This document shows positions 7,830 through 16,728 of a DNA stretch of 56,561 bases, piece by piece (position 1 is the first letter of the stretch; every line of letters starts with the position of its first letter). The notes under the pieces were generated by a model. That model saw only the letters and a list, made by a program, of their open reading frames with translations. It was not told the origin of the DNA and did no database searches. The DNA is from Fuchsiella alkaliacetigena (GTDB lineage: Bacteria > Bacillota > Halanaerobiia > Halobacteroidales > Acetohalobiaceae). The stretch is from NCBI RefSeq assembly GCF_023227765.1, contig NZ_JALKBZ010000015.1:1-56561 (forward strand). The letters are read 5' to 3'. The position numbers and the translations under genes are program-made.

Positions 7830-8789
7830 ATGAAAGCTAAGAAACTGTCAGGTTATATAATTGCGCTAATAATTATTCTACTGTTGAACTTCATGCTGCC
7901 TAGATTGATGCCTGGAGATCCTATAACGGTGATGTATGGGGATGCTTTAACTGAACTTACTCCAGAAATGAGAGCAGCTTTAGAAGAGAGACATGGCTTG
8001 TCCCAGTCTCTCTTTAATCAATTTTTAAACTATTTAAAGGATATTGGGCTAAATTGGGACTTAGGTTACTCATTTTATTATGAAAGACCAGTTACTCAGA
8101 TAATTAACAACTATTTGCCTTGGACCTTACTATTAGTGTTGAGTAGTCTAATCTTATCTACTCTGTTGGGTTTTATATTGGGAGTAGAGTCCGGTTGGGA
8201 TTATAGACAGCGTCGCGACAAAGCGCTATTAATAGTGTTATTAATAGTTAATGGAATGCCTGGAATTGTATTAGGTTCTATACTACTAATTATCTTTGCC
8301 TGGCAGTTGGGCATATTTCCGCTGGGAGGGGCTATAACTCCTCATGCTGGCTATACAGGTCTAGCCTGGCTAAGAGACATTTTATATCATTTAGTTTTGC
8401 CCTTACTTACTTTAGTTTTAACTAGACTACCCGGTAGCTATCTATTGATGCGCAGTTCCATGTTTGGGGTTGTAGAGCAGCCCTTTATAGACCTGGCTCG
8501 AGCTAAGGGCTTAAAAAAACAAAGGGTTAAGTATGTCCATGGAGCCCGGAATGCAATAGTTCCTTTTTTGACTCAGTTGGGAATTAGATTTAGCACTTTT
8601 TTGGGAGGGGCCCTATTTATAGAAAATATATTTTCCTATCCTGGAATGGGAGAGCTAATCTACAGAGCGCTGTTAAATAGAGACTATCCCTTGTTACAGG
8701 GTTCGTTATTTTTACTAACACTGATGGTATTATTAATAAACTTTTTAACTGATCTACTAATTGTTAAAGTAGATAAAGGAGGATTTTGA
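7830..8789 (+). CDS. ABC importer permease, DppB/NikB/OppB type
   Basis: First inner-membrane channel subunit, 319 residues, with the expected N-terminal helix (about 9-25), a large external loop carrying the LSQSLFNQFLNYL segment, and five further membrane helices. The permease EAA-type loop that docks on the ATPase is seen as LARAKGLKKQRVKYVHGARN. The C-terminus keeps the typical GGALFIENIFSYPGMGEL. The gene starts immediately after the binding-protein stop and overlaps the second permease by a TGATG junction, so translation is coupled. Confidence 0.93.
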   Translation: MKAKKLSGYIIALIIILLLNFMLPRLMPGDPITVMYGDALTELTPEMRAALEERHGLSQSLFNQFLNYLKDIGLNWDLGYSFYYERPVTQIINNYLPWTLLLVLSSLILSTLLGFILGVESGWDYRQRRDKALLIVLLIVNGMPGIVLGSILLIIFAWQLGIFPLGGAITPHAGYTGLAWLRDILYHLVLPLLTLVLTRLPGSYLLMRSSMFGVVEQPFIDLARAKGLKKQRVKYVHGARNAIVPFLTQLGIRFSTFLGGALFIENIFSYPGMGELIYRALLNRDYPLLQGSLFLLTLMVLLINFLTDLLIVKVDKGGF

Positions 8790-9571
8790 TGAGGAGAGTC
8801 GGGTTAGCTCTAGTGGGCATAATTTTAATTATAGCTATTTTTGCTCCTTTAATTGCTCCCTATACTCCGACTGAGTATGTAGGGCAGTCTCTTCTAGCTC
8901 CTAATAGCAGTTACTTATTAGGTACTAATGATCTAGGTGAAGATATTTTTAGTCGCTTATTATATGGGGCTAGAACTTCAGTAAGTATTGGTTTTTTTAC
9001 TGCTCTATTAGCTACCTTTTTTAGTCTGCTGATTGGAGTTACTTCAGCTCTATTTGCAGGGGTTTATGATCTTTTTTGGATGAGATTAATCGATGCTTTG
9101 TTAGCAATTCCAACAGTTTTAATAATAATATTAATTGCAGCTTTTTTTCGGGTCTCTTTGTGGGGGATGATCATTATATTATCTTTATTATCTTGGCAGC
9201 AAGGAGCGCGGGTAATTAGAAATCAAAGTAAATCTTTATTAAAAAGCAACTTTATTTTGGCAGCACAGGGTTTTGGAGCTGGTAAGCTACATATTACCTT
9301 GAAGCACCTCTTATCTCATTTGCTACCTCTGCTTTCAGTGCAGCTGTTGATGGTTTTTCGACGGGCCGTATTTTTGGAAGCTGGAATGTCCTTTTTAGGA
9401 GTAGGAGATCCAAGTTTAGTAAGCTGGGGAAGGATGATTCGACAGGCTTTAGAGTATATCTATTTAGGAAGCTGGAGCTGGTGGTTACTGCCTCCAGGAG
9501 TCTTATTAACCTTGACTATTTTAGGGGTTGTGCTGTTGGAGTACGGTAGAGATTCACAAAGATCAATTTAA
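8789..9571 (+). CDS. ABC importer permease, DppC/NikC/OppC type
   Basis: Second channel subunit, 260 residues. Family landmarks are the N-terminal membrane helix, LGTNDLGEDIFSRLLYGARTS, the coupling loop AAQGFGAGKLHITLKHLLS, and EAGMSFLGVGDPSLVSWG. I start it at ATG 8789 because AAAGGAGGA precedes it and the codon overlaps the upstream stop (TGATG). The C-terminus is slightly shorter than in many homologues. It would pair with the preceding permease to form the translocation pore. Confidence 0.92.
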   Translation: MRRVGLALVGIILIIAIFAPLIAPYTPTEYVGQSLLAPNSSYLLGTNDLGEDIFSRLLYGARTSVSIGFFTALLATFFSLLIGVTSALFAGVYDLFWMRLIDALLAIPTVLIIILIAAFFRVSLWGMIIILSLLSWQQGARVIRNQSKSLLKSNFILAAQGFGAGKLHITLKHLLSHLLPLLSVQLLMVFRRAVFLEAGMSFLGVGDPSLVSWGRMIRQALEYIYLGSWSWWLLPPGVLLTLTILGVVLLEYGRDSQRSI

Positions 9572-9596
9572 GCTTAGTATTGAGGGGGAATTAAGT

Positions 9597-11288
9597 ATGC
9601 TGGAGCTAAAAGATTTACAGGTGGAATACGGGAATACTAAGGTTTTAAATAGTATCAGTTTAGAGATTGAAGAGGGAGAAAAGGTGGGTATTATTGGCGA
9701 AAGCGGAGCTGGCAAAACTACTTTAGGCTTAAGTGTCATGGGCTTAACCCAGGGTGAAGTTGGAGGGCAGATTATTTTCAAGGGTCAGAACTTGTTAGCT
9801 GCTAAACAGCAAGACTGGGCAGAACTACGTTGGCAGCAGATAGCTATGGTAATGCAGAATGTAGACAATATACTAAATCCTGGTTATACTATTTTAAGTC
9901 AGGTAGCAGAGCCTATTATTCAACATGAGAACTTAACTAAGAGTGAGGCTATCTTTAGAGCGGAGAGATTACTAAAGCAGACTGGATTAACTCGGGCTAA
10001 GATGAAGCTATATCCAGATAGTCTTAGTGGTGGAGAAAGGGCCCGGGCATTGATAGCCATGGCCTTAGCTAATGATCCTGAATTTATTATCTTTGATGAA
10101 CCTACTGCTGCTTTAGATTTTTTAACTAAAGAAAAAATTGCTACTTTGATTAAAGAGGTTAGCAAAGAAAAGACTACACTGATTATCTCTCATGACTTCT
10201 TTTTATTGAAAGAATTAGTAGATAAAATTGCGGTACTCTATCAAGGAAAAATAGTAGAGTTAGCTGAAACGGAGGAAATTTTGCAAAAACCGACCCATCC
10301 CTATACTAGAGCCTTAATTAGATCCTATCCTACTATGCATCGTACTCAGGAGTTACAAGGAGTGAGGAGAGGAAATAAAGAGCATGCAGGCAAAGGATGT
10401 CCTTTCTATGCTCGTTGTACTCAGTCCTTGGATCTTTGTGCTCTAAAGGAGCCACAGTTGCAAAAGATGGAGCCGGCTCAACGCTTTTTAGCCTGTCATC
10501 GAGATGGAATTGTAGAAGTAATTAGAACTCGAGGATTAACTAAGGAGTATACTCAAGATGGATTATTTACTAAAGATTCCTTTAAAGCTGTAAATGAAGT
10601 AGACTTGAGTATTAAAGAAGGAGAGATAGTTTCTCTGGTAGGGGAGAGCGGTTCCGGCAAGAGTACTTTAGCCAAATCGATTGCCGGCTTAACTCCTCAT
10701 TCTGAAGGAGAAATTATTTTTAAAGGAGAGAGTTTGGCTAACTGGAAGCAAAAAGCTTTAGAATTTCATAGTCAGGTGCAGATGATCTGGCAAGATCCGG
10801 CTAGTTCATTTAATAGTAAGTTAAGTATTTTAGAAATTTTGATTGAACCTTTACAGATTCAAGGTATAAAAGATAAGGAGATACGGTTGAAGAAGGCTAA
10901 AAAAGTCTTAAGAGAGGTCTATCTGCCTGAGGATGAAAGCTTTCTTAGTAGTGAAAGCACTTCTTTGAGCGGTGGTGAATTACAGAGATTGGCTATTGCT
11001 AGAGCATTGGTCTTAGAGCCTAAGCTGCTGATTGCCGATGAGCCTACTTCAGCTTTAGATCCTGGGGTGCAAGCCCAAGTTCTGAAATTATTACTGGAGT
11101 TACAGAATCAAGAAGGTTTGGCTATGTTATTTATTACTCATGATATAGCCCTAGCTCGTAAAGTTAGTGATCGAATTTTAGTGATGTATGAAGGAAAGAT
11201 AGTAGAGCGGGGCAATGCAGTTAGAGTAATTAATCGACCTCAACATAGTTATACTAAGCGCTTATTAACTGCTGCTAATTCTTTTTAA
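9597..11288 (+). CDS. Fused tandem ABC importer ATPase (DppD-DppF/OppD-OppF type)
   Basis: One 563-residue polypeptide carries both nucleotide-binding domains. Domain 1 has Walker A GESGAGKTT, signature LSGGERAR and Walker B FIIFDEPTAALD. Domain 2 has GESGSGKST, LSGGELQRLAIARAL and LLIADEPTSALD. Between them lies the oligopeptide-transporter C-terminal motif with four cysteines (CPFYARCTQSLDLC ... ACH), which in some Dpp/Nik ATPases holds an Fe-S cluster. Domain 1 has an atypical LDFLTKE after the D-loop where LDPxVQ is normal. ATG 9597 is preferred over upstream in-frame starts because of the GAGGGGGA ribosome site at 9582-9589. It closes the operon begun by trmO-fmdE. Confidence 0.93.
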   Translation: MLELKDLQVEYGNTKVLNSISLEIEEGEKVGIIGESGAGKTTLGLSVMGLTQGEVGGQIIFKGQNLLAAKQQDWAELRWQQIAMVMQNVDNILNPGYTILSQVAEPIIQHENLTKSEAIFRAERLLKQTGLTRAKMKLYPDSLSGGERARALIAMALANDPEFIIFDEPTAALDFLTKEKIATLIKEVSKEKTTLIISHDFFLLKELVDKIAVLYQGKIVELAETEEILQKPTHPYTRALIRSYPTMHRTQELQGVRRGNKEHAGKGCPFYARCTQSLDLCALKEPQLQKMEPAQRFLACHRDGIVEVIRTRGLTKEYTQDGLFTKDSFKAVNEVDLSIKEGEIVSLVGESGSGKSTLAKSIAGLTPHSEGEIIFKGESLANWKQKALEFHSQVQMIWQDPASSFNSKLSILEILIEPLQIQGIKDKEIRLKKAKKVLREVYLPEDESFLSSESTSLSGGELQRLAIARALVLEPKLLIADEPTSALDPGVQAQVLKLLLELQNQEGLAMLFITHDIALARKVSDRILVMYEGKIVERGNAVRVINRPQHSYTKRLLTAANSF

Positions 11289-11327
11289 TAAAGTCTGCTC
11301 TACTTAATTTGAGAAGCTAATTTTTGC

Positions 11328-11352
11328 AGGAAAGATTAGTTATCTGTAGAAG
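11328..11352 (+). promoter_or_regulatory. SigH-like promoter before the two-repeat small protein
   Basis: TTGCAGGAAAGAT with AGGA at 11328 and GAAG (one change from GAAT) at 11349, the same 21-base offset as the other SigH-like sites in this window. Confidence 0.4.
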
Positions 11353-11394
11353 TATATCATTAAGAGAAATTACTTCTTAAAGGAGGAGATATTA

Positions 11395-11646
11395 ATGGAT
11401 AATCAGGAAGTTGAATTAGCTAAATTGTCCAAAGAAGAACTGGAAGAAATTAAGCAGGTAGAGGATAAGCTAGCTGCTAAGCTCGGTCGTAATGTGGCTT
11501 TAGTAGCCTTTGAATCTGTGGAAGACTATGTGCCAGCTGAGTTGAGTGAAGAAAAGCTAAAGAAAGTGAAAAACTTGGAAGAGGAATTAGCTGCTGATGA
11601 GGATACTAAAATGGCTTTGGTTGCTTTTGAGCTTCAGAGGTCATAG
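11395..11646 (+). CDS. Small acidic protein made of two 39-residue repeats
   Basis: An 83-residue cytoplasmic protein, not recognised. It is an internal duplication with period 39: LSKEELEEIK ... ALVAFE at residues 11-40 recurs as LSEEKLKKVK ... ALVAFE at residues 50-79. Each half predicts as an amphipathic helix followed by a short strand ending in ALVAFE. The ribosome site AAAGGAGGAG is strong and a bidirectional terminator follows, so it is a free-standing monocistronic gene, probably expressed under a SigH-like promoter. Function unknown. Confidence 0.8.
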   Translation: MDNQEVELAKLSKEELEEIKQVEDKLAAKLGRNVALVAFESVEDYVPAELSEEKLKKVKNLEEELAADEDTKMALVAFELQRS

Positions 11647-11672
11647 TGAAATAGATTCATTTTTGTATTTTT

Positions 11673-11714
11673 AAAAGCCGGGCCCGATTTGTCTAATAGC
11701 GGGCCCAGCTTTTA
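11673..11714. terminator. Bidirectional terminator
   Basis: AAAAGCCGGGCCCG pairs with CGGGCCCAGCTTTT across a 14-base loop with one mismatch. It lies between the convergent genes at 11395-11646 (+) and 11733-12887 (-) and has T/A runs on both sides. Both arms contain GGGCCC. Confidence 0.85.
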
Positions 11715-11732
11715 AATTTATAGCCTAATGAT

Positions 11733-12887
11733 TTAAAATCTATAAATAGCCAGAATTTCTTTTTCTTCAGGCATCATCTCTGCCTCTAGGATGTGAACAT
11801 TCCCCCCGGCATTAAGGGTCTTGAGAGCTGCGAAGTTATACAGATCATAGTTTTCTGAATCTGCTTCATTAGCCAGTAGTACTTCATTTTTTTCGAGATT
11901 ATATTTGCCCCATTGTAGCGCGTCCTTCTTTAACAATAATTTGTCTACCTTACTAAAAACAGCAGCCTTAATAATAGCTGATAAGTCTTCAGAAGTTTTT
12001 TCGGTAGCCTTAAGTTCATTATAGCGAGATATTACTTTTTGCTTTTTTTCATTAAAGTGCGATTTCATCAACTGCCAGGACTGCTGATGTATTTCTTTTG
12101 CTTGCAGTTTATCGGGATTACCGCGAATAAAACCATCCATCATCTTTGAATAGGAATTTACCTGCTTATATAAAGGGAAAAGCTCTTTTACACACATTAA
12201 AACTAAAGCTTTATTATCTTTATTTAGCTGATCATTTAGACCTTGCTCAACTTGGCGTAAGTATCTTAATAAATATTCTTTATTATCTTCTCTAGTACTT
12301 CCCTGGCCATGAAAGATAGCTTTTGTTCTCCCACTGTCACTGTGACTGCGATATTGAAGTGTCTTTTCTCTATCATCGTACTTTAGCGCTTCATCTATAT
12401 TTTTGGGCACTTCATCAACTTCGATTTTCTTTATACTTTCTTTGTTGCACTGAAAAAATCGGTTATTATTTCTACTTAAAGCTAATACATTATAGCTACG
12501 TTCAGACTGTAATTCAGGGATTATTTGCTTTATATTAAAGTGTTTACTTACAAAGACTTGATCTTTAACTGCAATTGAAAGCTGATAATAAGAGGAGATA
12601 TCCGGGGAAATAAAGATGGCTAGACCTTCATTTTGATGTTGCCAGAAAGTTCTTTCGCCAATTAATATTTTAGCACTTTCTAAAAATTCTTCTTTTTCTT
12701 TGTTTTTAAAATCCCAGTCTTTTTCTAATTTTCTTTCAACTTCGGAAAGGAGGTTCTTATACTTGATGGACATATTTTTGATTTCAGAACTTGCTGCTTT
12801 TTTAGTTTTCATGTAAAGTGAAATACAGGGTTCTTTTTCATAAGCCATCAACTTTTCAATATCTTCTTTTCCTTTAATTTCATTCAT
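11733..12887 (-). CDS. baeRF family 7 protein (bacterial archaeo-eukaryotic release-factor-like)
   Basis: A 384-residue protein matching the bacterial eRF1/Pelota-like superfamily, family 7: N-terminal CISLYMKTKK segment, a central Pelota/eRF1-type core (YNVLALSRNNNRFFQC, VLMCVKELFPLYKQVN) and a C-terminal L7Ae-like alpha/beta domain (LLLKKDALQWGKY ... AALKTLNAGGNVHIL). Families of this group are predicted to act on ribosomes, but experimental function is lacking. No peptide-release GGQ motif is visible, so canonical termination activity is unlikely. The start has AAGGGGGAATTAG upstream, and a SigH-like promoter lies 60-85 bases before it, hinting at expression in stationary phase or stress. 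Confidence 0.75.
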   Translation of the reverse strand: MNEIKGKEDIEKLMAYEKEPCISLYMKTKKAASSEIKNMSIKYKNLLSEVERKLEKDWDFKNKEKEEFLESAKILIGERTFWQHQNEGLAIFISPDISSYYQLSIAVKDQVFVSKHFNIKQIIPELQSERSYNVLALSRNNNRFFQCNKESIKKIEVDEVPKNIDEALKYDDREKTLQYRSHSDSGRTKAIFHGQGSTREDNKEYLLRYLRQVEQGLNDQLNKDNKALVLMCVKELFPLYKQVNSYSKMMDGFIRGNPDKLQAKEIHQQSWQLMKSHFNEKKQKVISRYNELKATEKTSEDLSAIIKAAVFSKVDKLLLKKDALQWGKYNLEKNEVLLANEADSENYDLYNFAALKTLNAGGNVHILEAEMMPEEKEILAIYRF

Positions 12888-12947
12888 ACTAATTCCCCCT
12901 TATAAAATAGAGTTATAGTAGTTGAAAATTAATACTTGTATAACAAT

Positions 12948-12972
12948 ATTCTAGTTATTTCTAGAAAATCCT
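12948..12972 (-). promoter_or_regulatory. SigH-like promoter before the baeRF7 gene
   Basis: On the minus strand GGCAGGATTTTC with AGGA beginning at 12972, then GAAT beginning at 12951, a 21-base offset. The gene starts at 12887. Confidence 0.5.
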
Positions 12973-13062
12973 GCCTAGACTATTTTTTAGTTGGAGTATT
13001 TAGCTACTTTAGTTGTAAACTAGAGTAGTATCTACTGTATAATATGATTTTGAATATAAAGT

Positions 13063-13094
13063 AAAAGACTGGCCTATATAGACCAGTCCTTTTA
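13063..13094 (-). terminator. Terminator of the htpG-ywbE unit
   Basis: On the minus strand AAAAGGACTGG pairs with CCAGTCTTTT around a short loop (one bulge), followed by AC then TTTAT. It lies just beyond the ywbE stop. Confidence 0.7.
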
Positions 13095-13108
13095 AATATT
13101 ATAAACTT

Positions 13109-13303
13109 TTAAGAGTTTATACTTTTTACTCTACCCACTATTCCACTTTTAAGACGTACTTTAATTCCGTGGGGATGAGTAGCAGAATTAGTTAAAATGT
13201 CCTTAACGACACCTTCAGTTAATTTTCCCGAATTCTGATCCTGCTTTTGCACAACTGAAACACTAAGTCCAGGCTTTATATCCTTGCGGCGTTTTCCATC
13301 CAT
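13109..13303 (-). CDS. ywbE: YwbE family protein (DUF2196)
   Basis: A 64-residue basic protein matching the YwbE family along its length: IKPGLSVSVVQKQDQNSGKL then TEGVVKDILTNSATHPHGIKVRL and GIVGRV. The family is widespread in Firmicutes and has a KOW/SH3-like small beta fold; no function is established. The start has GGAGGT upstream. It lies 23 bases after htpG on the same strand and before a terminator, so it is cotranscribed with the chaperone gene. Confidence 0.9.
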   Translation of the reverse strand: MDGKRRKDIKPGLSVSVVQKQDQNSGKLTEGVVKDILTNSATHPHGIKVRLKSGIVGRVKSINS

Positions 13304-13326
13304 TGATTATTACCTCCATTCATTTT

Positions 13327-15234
13327 CTAGTCGGCTTTAACCATCAATTCTGTAATTTTATCACTAAATTTAACTGGGTCTTCCGGAGTAAATCCTTCTA
13401 TCAACGAAGCTAAGGAGTATAATAGTTCGCTATACTCAGCTAATTCCTCCGAATTTCCTTGGTGGTTATAGATTGTTTCTAGCTTATTAAAGAGTTCATG
13501 CTGAGGATTAATTTCTAGAATGCGTTGAGCCTGGCCCATATTTTTATCCATTCTCTGTAGTACCTTTTCCATAGACATGCTCATTCCCATATCTCCACTG
13601 ACTAAGCAAACAGCACTGGACTTCAAGCGCTTACTTAAGCGAACTTCATCCACTTTATTTTCCAGATTTTCTTCAATTGCTGTTAATAGCTCTGCGGCTT
13701 CATCTTCATCAAGCTCAGTATCTTGCTCCTCATCTTCTAAGTCTAAATCGCCGCGCAAAACTGATTTGAACTCTATACCTTCATACTCTCTTAAGCTATC
13801 GATGGCAAATTCGTCTATTTCATCAAAGAAATACAGCACCTCTAGTCCTTTTTCTTGCAGTAGTTCCATTTGCGGTAGCTTTTCTACTGTTTGCTCATCT
13901 TCGCCGGTTACATAATAGATTACTTCTTGCTCTTCTTCCATTCGTTCAACATATTCTGCTAAGGTAATTAGCTTACCTTCAGAATGAGAAGAAGGGAAGA
14001 CTAATAAATCCACTAACTCCTCCTGTTCTGAGCCGTAGTTAGTGTTAATCCCACTTTTAATTAATTGGCCAAACTCATTCCAAAACTGCTTATACTGCTC
14101 CGACTCATCAGCCAGCATGCTCTTTAGTTGTTTTAAGACGGCTTTCTTTAGATTTTTACTAATTATCTTTAACTGCTTATCGTTTTGCAAGGTCTCCCGA
14201 GATAGATTCAAAGTAAAGTCTGGGGAATCCACTAAACCACGTACAAAACGCAGATAATCAGGTAATAATTGCTGACAGTTATCCATTACAAAGTTATTTT
14301 TGGAGTATAGTCTAAGCCCTTGATTAAAGTCCTCCGCAAAGATATTTGCTGGAGCTTGTTGAGGGATAAAGAGTAAGGTGGAGTATTTAACTAATCCCTC
14401 TACCTGACTATGTATTACTTCTAGTGGTTCATTCCAGTCCTTAAAGACTTCTTTATAAAACTCATTGTACTCCTCATCTTCAATCTCATTTTTATTTCTA
14501 GTCCACAAGGGCTTCATAGTATTTAAGGTTTTAACTTCAGTTTGCACTTCACCTTCTTCATCCTCTTCTTTAAACTTCATTTTAATTGGATACTCTACAT
14601 AGTTAGAATACTTTTTGACTAACCTTTCTATGTTGTGCTGTTTAGTTAAGTCGATTTCATCTCCGTCGCTAGTAAAGTCCTCTCTGAGGTGAAGTTTGAT
14701 AGTAGTGCCTCGCTTTGCTTTATCGATCTCTTCTATAGTATAAGTACCGTCTCCTGTGGACTCCCATTTAACTCCGCTATCTTGCTTAGGAGCTCTAGTA
14801 ATTAGGGTTACCTTCTCAGCTACCATGAAGGAAGAGTAAAATCCAACTCCGAACTGACCGATTAAATTTACAGCATCCTCTTTTTCTGCTTCTTGTTTTT
14901 GTAATTTTTCTATAAACATCTGTGATCCCGATTGAGCGATGGTACCAATGTTTTCCACAACTTCATCGTAGGTCATGCCGATTCCGTTATCTTCGATAAT
15001 AAATACATTGTTAGCTTCATCAATATCCAGCCAAATTTCAAAATCGGAGTCTCCTTCTAAAATATCTGTTTCGGTTAGTGATTGAAATTTCACCTTATCG
15101 ATGGCATCGGAAGCATTAGCAATTAGTTCTCTTAAAAAGATTTCCTGGTTGGTATAAATAGAGTTAATCATCAAATCAAGCATCTTTTGGGTCTCAGTTT
15201 GAAACTCTTTTTCTTCTACTTGTTCAGTTGTCAT
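13327..15234 (-). CDS. htpG: Chaperone protein HtpG (Hsp90)
   Basis: Cytosolic ATP-dependent chaperone, 635 residues, full length. The GHKL ATPase domain shows EIFLRELIANASDAIDK, EDNGIGMTYDEV, GQFGVGFYSSFM and the G-T-IKLHLRED stretch; the middle domain has the catalytic-loop region LNLSRETLQ; the C-terminal dimerisation domain ends in FSDKITELM. An acidic linker-like stretch (DLEDEEQDTELDEDEAAE) sits at the start of the C-terminal region. A sigma-A promoter lies about 50-80 bases upstream and no CIRCE element is present, so HrcA control is not supported. ywbE follows in the same unit. Confidence 0.97.
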   Translation of the reverse strand: MTTEQVEEKEFQTETQKMLDLMINSIYTNQEIFLRELIANASDAIDKVKFQSLTETDILEGDSDFEIWLDIDEANNVFIIEDNGIGMTYDEVVENIGTIAQSGSQMFIEKLQKQEAEKEDAVNLIGQFGVGFYSSFMVAEKVTLITRAPKQDSGVKWESTGDGTYTIEEIDKAKRGTTIKLHLREDFTSDGDEIDLTKQHNIERLVKKYSNYVEYPIKMKFKEEDEEGEVQTEVKTLNTMKPLWTRNKNEIEDEEYNEFYKEVFKDWNEPLEVIHSQVEGLVKYSTLLFIPQQAPANIFAEDFNQGLRLYSKNNFVMDNCQQLLPDYLRFVRGLVDSPDFTLNLSRETLQNDKQLKIISKNLKKAVLKQLKSMLADESEQYKQFWNEFGQLIKSGINTNYGSEQEELVDLLVFPSSHSEGKLITLAEYVERMEEEQEVIYYVTGEDEQTVEKLPQMELLQEKGLEVLYFFDEIDEFAIDSLREYEGIEFKSVLRGDLDLEDEEQDTELDEDEAAELLTAIEENLENKVDEVRLSKRLKSSAVCLVSGDMGMSMSMEKVLQRMDKNMGQAQRILEINPQHELFNKLETIYNHQGNSEELAEYSELLYSLASLIEGFTPEDPVKFSDKITELMVKAD

Positions 15235-15282
15235 TTATTTTTTCCTCCTTATTTAATCAATTTTAATCCTTGTCCAGAATAT

Positions 15283-15312
15283 ATTGTAGCATTAGCTACT
15301 ATTTATTGTCAA
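15283..15312 (-). promoter_or_regulatory. Sigma-A promoter of htpG
   Basis: On the minus strand TTGACA (15312-15307) and TACAAT (15288-15283) with an 18-base spacer, close to consensus. It lies 49 bases upstream of the htpG start. Confidence 0.75.
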
Positions 15313-15482
15313 ATGACATTTGCTAATATTAAGATTTTTTAGCTATAAATAATAAGAGGTTTAATTAAATTATACTTAAAGGCTTAAGTTTTTATTTAAA
15401 TATCTTTGGCTAACAAGGAAAATTGATCTTTGCTATTGAATTAAAACTATGTACTTCGATAGGAAAAGGGGGGATTATTCAA

Positions 15483-16640
15483 ATGTATAACTTTGATGAA
15501 TTAATAGAGCGTCGTAATACAGATTCTCTGAAGTGGGATAAAATTAAAGATGAAGATATGTTACCTATGTGGGTTGCCGATATGGACTTTAAGGCTCCGC
15601 CAGCAGTAGTGGAGGCTTTGATAGAAAGAGCTAGTCACGGTATATATGGTTACGCTGAACTCCAGGATTCTTATTATCAAGCGGTTATTGATTGGCTGGA
15701 GAGACGTTATAATTGGCAGGTAAAGCAGGAGTGGATTTTTACCAGTCCAGGAGTAGTTCCGGCTTTGCATATTTTAGTTAGGGCCCTAACTAAGCCCGGG
15801 GATAAAGTAATTATTCAATCGCCAGTTTACTACCCGTTCTTTGAAGTAGTAGAAAATAACGGTCGGCATGTACTTAATAATACTCTTGTTTATGATGGTA
15901 AGCGGTATAGGATGGATTATCAAGAGTTAGAGAAGCAATTAGATTCTAGAGTTAAGCTGATGATACTCTGTAACCCTCATAATCCAGTGGGCAGAGTCTG
16001 GGCAGCAGAAGAGTTGAGACGATTAGGAAAAATATGTGTTGAAAATGGGATAGTAGTAATTGCTGATGAAATTCATTCCGATTTGGTCTTTGCAGGTCAT
16101 GAGCATCAAGTTTTTACTACTTTAGCTACAGAGTTTAAAGAAAATTCTATAGTCTGTAATGCTGCTAGTAAGACCTTTAACTTAGCTGGAGTGCAAACTT
16201 CAAATATCATTATTCCTAATCCAAAGTTGCGGACAGCCTTTCAACATGGTTTAGATCAGACTGGAATTGAAAGACCTAATGTATTTGCTATTACGGCTTT
16301 AAAAGCAGCTTATAACCATGGTGAGCAGTGGTTAGAGGACTTGTTGTTATATCTACAAGAAAATCTCAAATTTTTACTAAGCTATATCCAAAAAAATATT
16401 CCTCAGGTAGAGATTATTGAGCCAGAAGGAACTTATTTAGTTTGGCTAGACTTTAGAAATTTGGGGTTAGAGGATAGGGAGTTGGATAGTTTGTTAAGAA
16501 ATGAAGCTAAATTATTTCTCAATCCTGGTCATATCTTTGGAGCAGGGGGGAGTGGATTTCAAAGATTAAATATAGCCTGTCCTCGGAGCAGATTAAAAGA
16601 AGGCTTGGCTAGATTAGCTGAAGTGATTAATAGATATTAG
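15483..16640 (+). CDS. MalY/PatB family aminotransferase (cystathionine beta-lyase type)
   Basis: PLP-dependent fold-type I enzyme of 385 residues that in characterised relatives (PatB, MalY) cleaves cystathionine or cysteine conjugates to homocysteine or thiols, pyruvate and ammonia. Landmarks: LPMWVADMDFKAP, GIYGY, TSPGVVPAL, CNPHNPVGRVW, ADEIHSDLVF, the lysine that binds PLP in NAASKTFNLAG, and the arginine of FQRLNIACPR. ATG 15483 is preferred because AAAAGGGGGGA precedes it and the protein then begins MYNFDELIERR as in homologues. It is monocistronic. The precise substrate is uncertain. Confidence 0.9.
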   Translation: MYNFDELIERRNTDSLKWDKIKDEDMLPMWVADMDFKAPPAVVEALIERASHGIYGYAELQDSYYQAVIDWLERRYNWQVKQEWIFTSPGVVPALHILVRALTKPGDKVIIQSPVYYPFFEVVENNGRHVLNNTLVYDGKRYRMDYQELEKQLDSRVKLMILCNPHNPVGRVWAAEELRRLGKICVENGIVVIADEIHSDLVFAGHEHQVFTTLATEFKENSIVCNAASKTFNLAGVQTSNIIIPNPKLRTAFQHGLDQTGIERPNVFAITALKAAYNHGEQWLEDLLLYLQENLKFLLSYIQKNIPQVEIIEPEGTYLVWLDFRNLGLEDRELDSLLRNEAKLFLNPGHIFGAGGSGFQRLNIACPRSRLKEGLARLAEVINRY

Positions 16641-16699
16641 CAAATTTATTTTGTATTATAGCAACAGGTCTTTTTTGTTAAGGGATGTTAAAACTAACA

Positions 16700-16728
16700 T
16701 TGTATTATTTGGCCTTTTGTGATAAAAT
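16700..16728 (+). promoter_or_regulatory. Candidate sigma-A promoter of the repeat transducer
   Basis: TTGTAT at 16700-16705 and TAAAAT at 16723-16728 with a 17-base spacer. A leader of about 145 bases follows with several small stems (GCTAGC; AGCCT with AGGCT) but no riboswitch that I recognise. Confidence 0.4.

Noticed and set aside
13577-13915. 112-codon serine-rich ORF antisense to htpG
   Set aside because: A shadow of acidic codons in htpG; no ribosome site and low complexity.
15235-15330. CIRCE operator before htpG
   Set aside because: No TTAGCACTC/GAGTGCTAA inverted repeat is present; the sequence is a plain sigma-A promoter.
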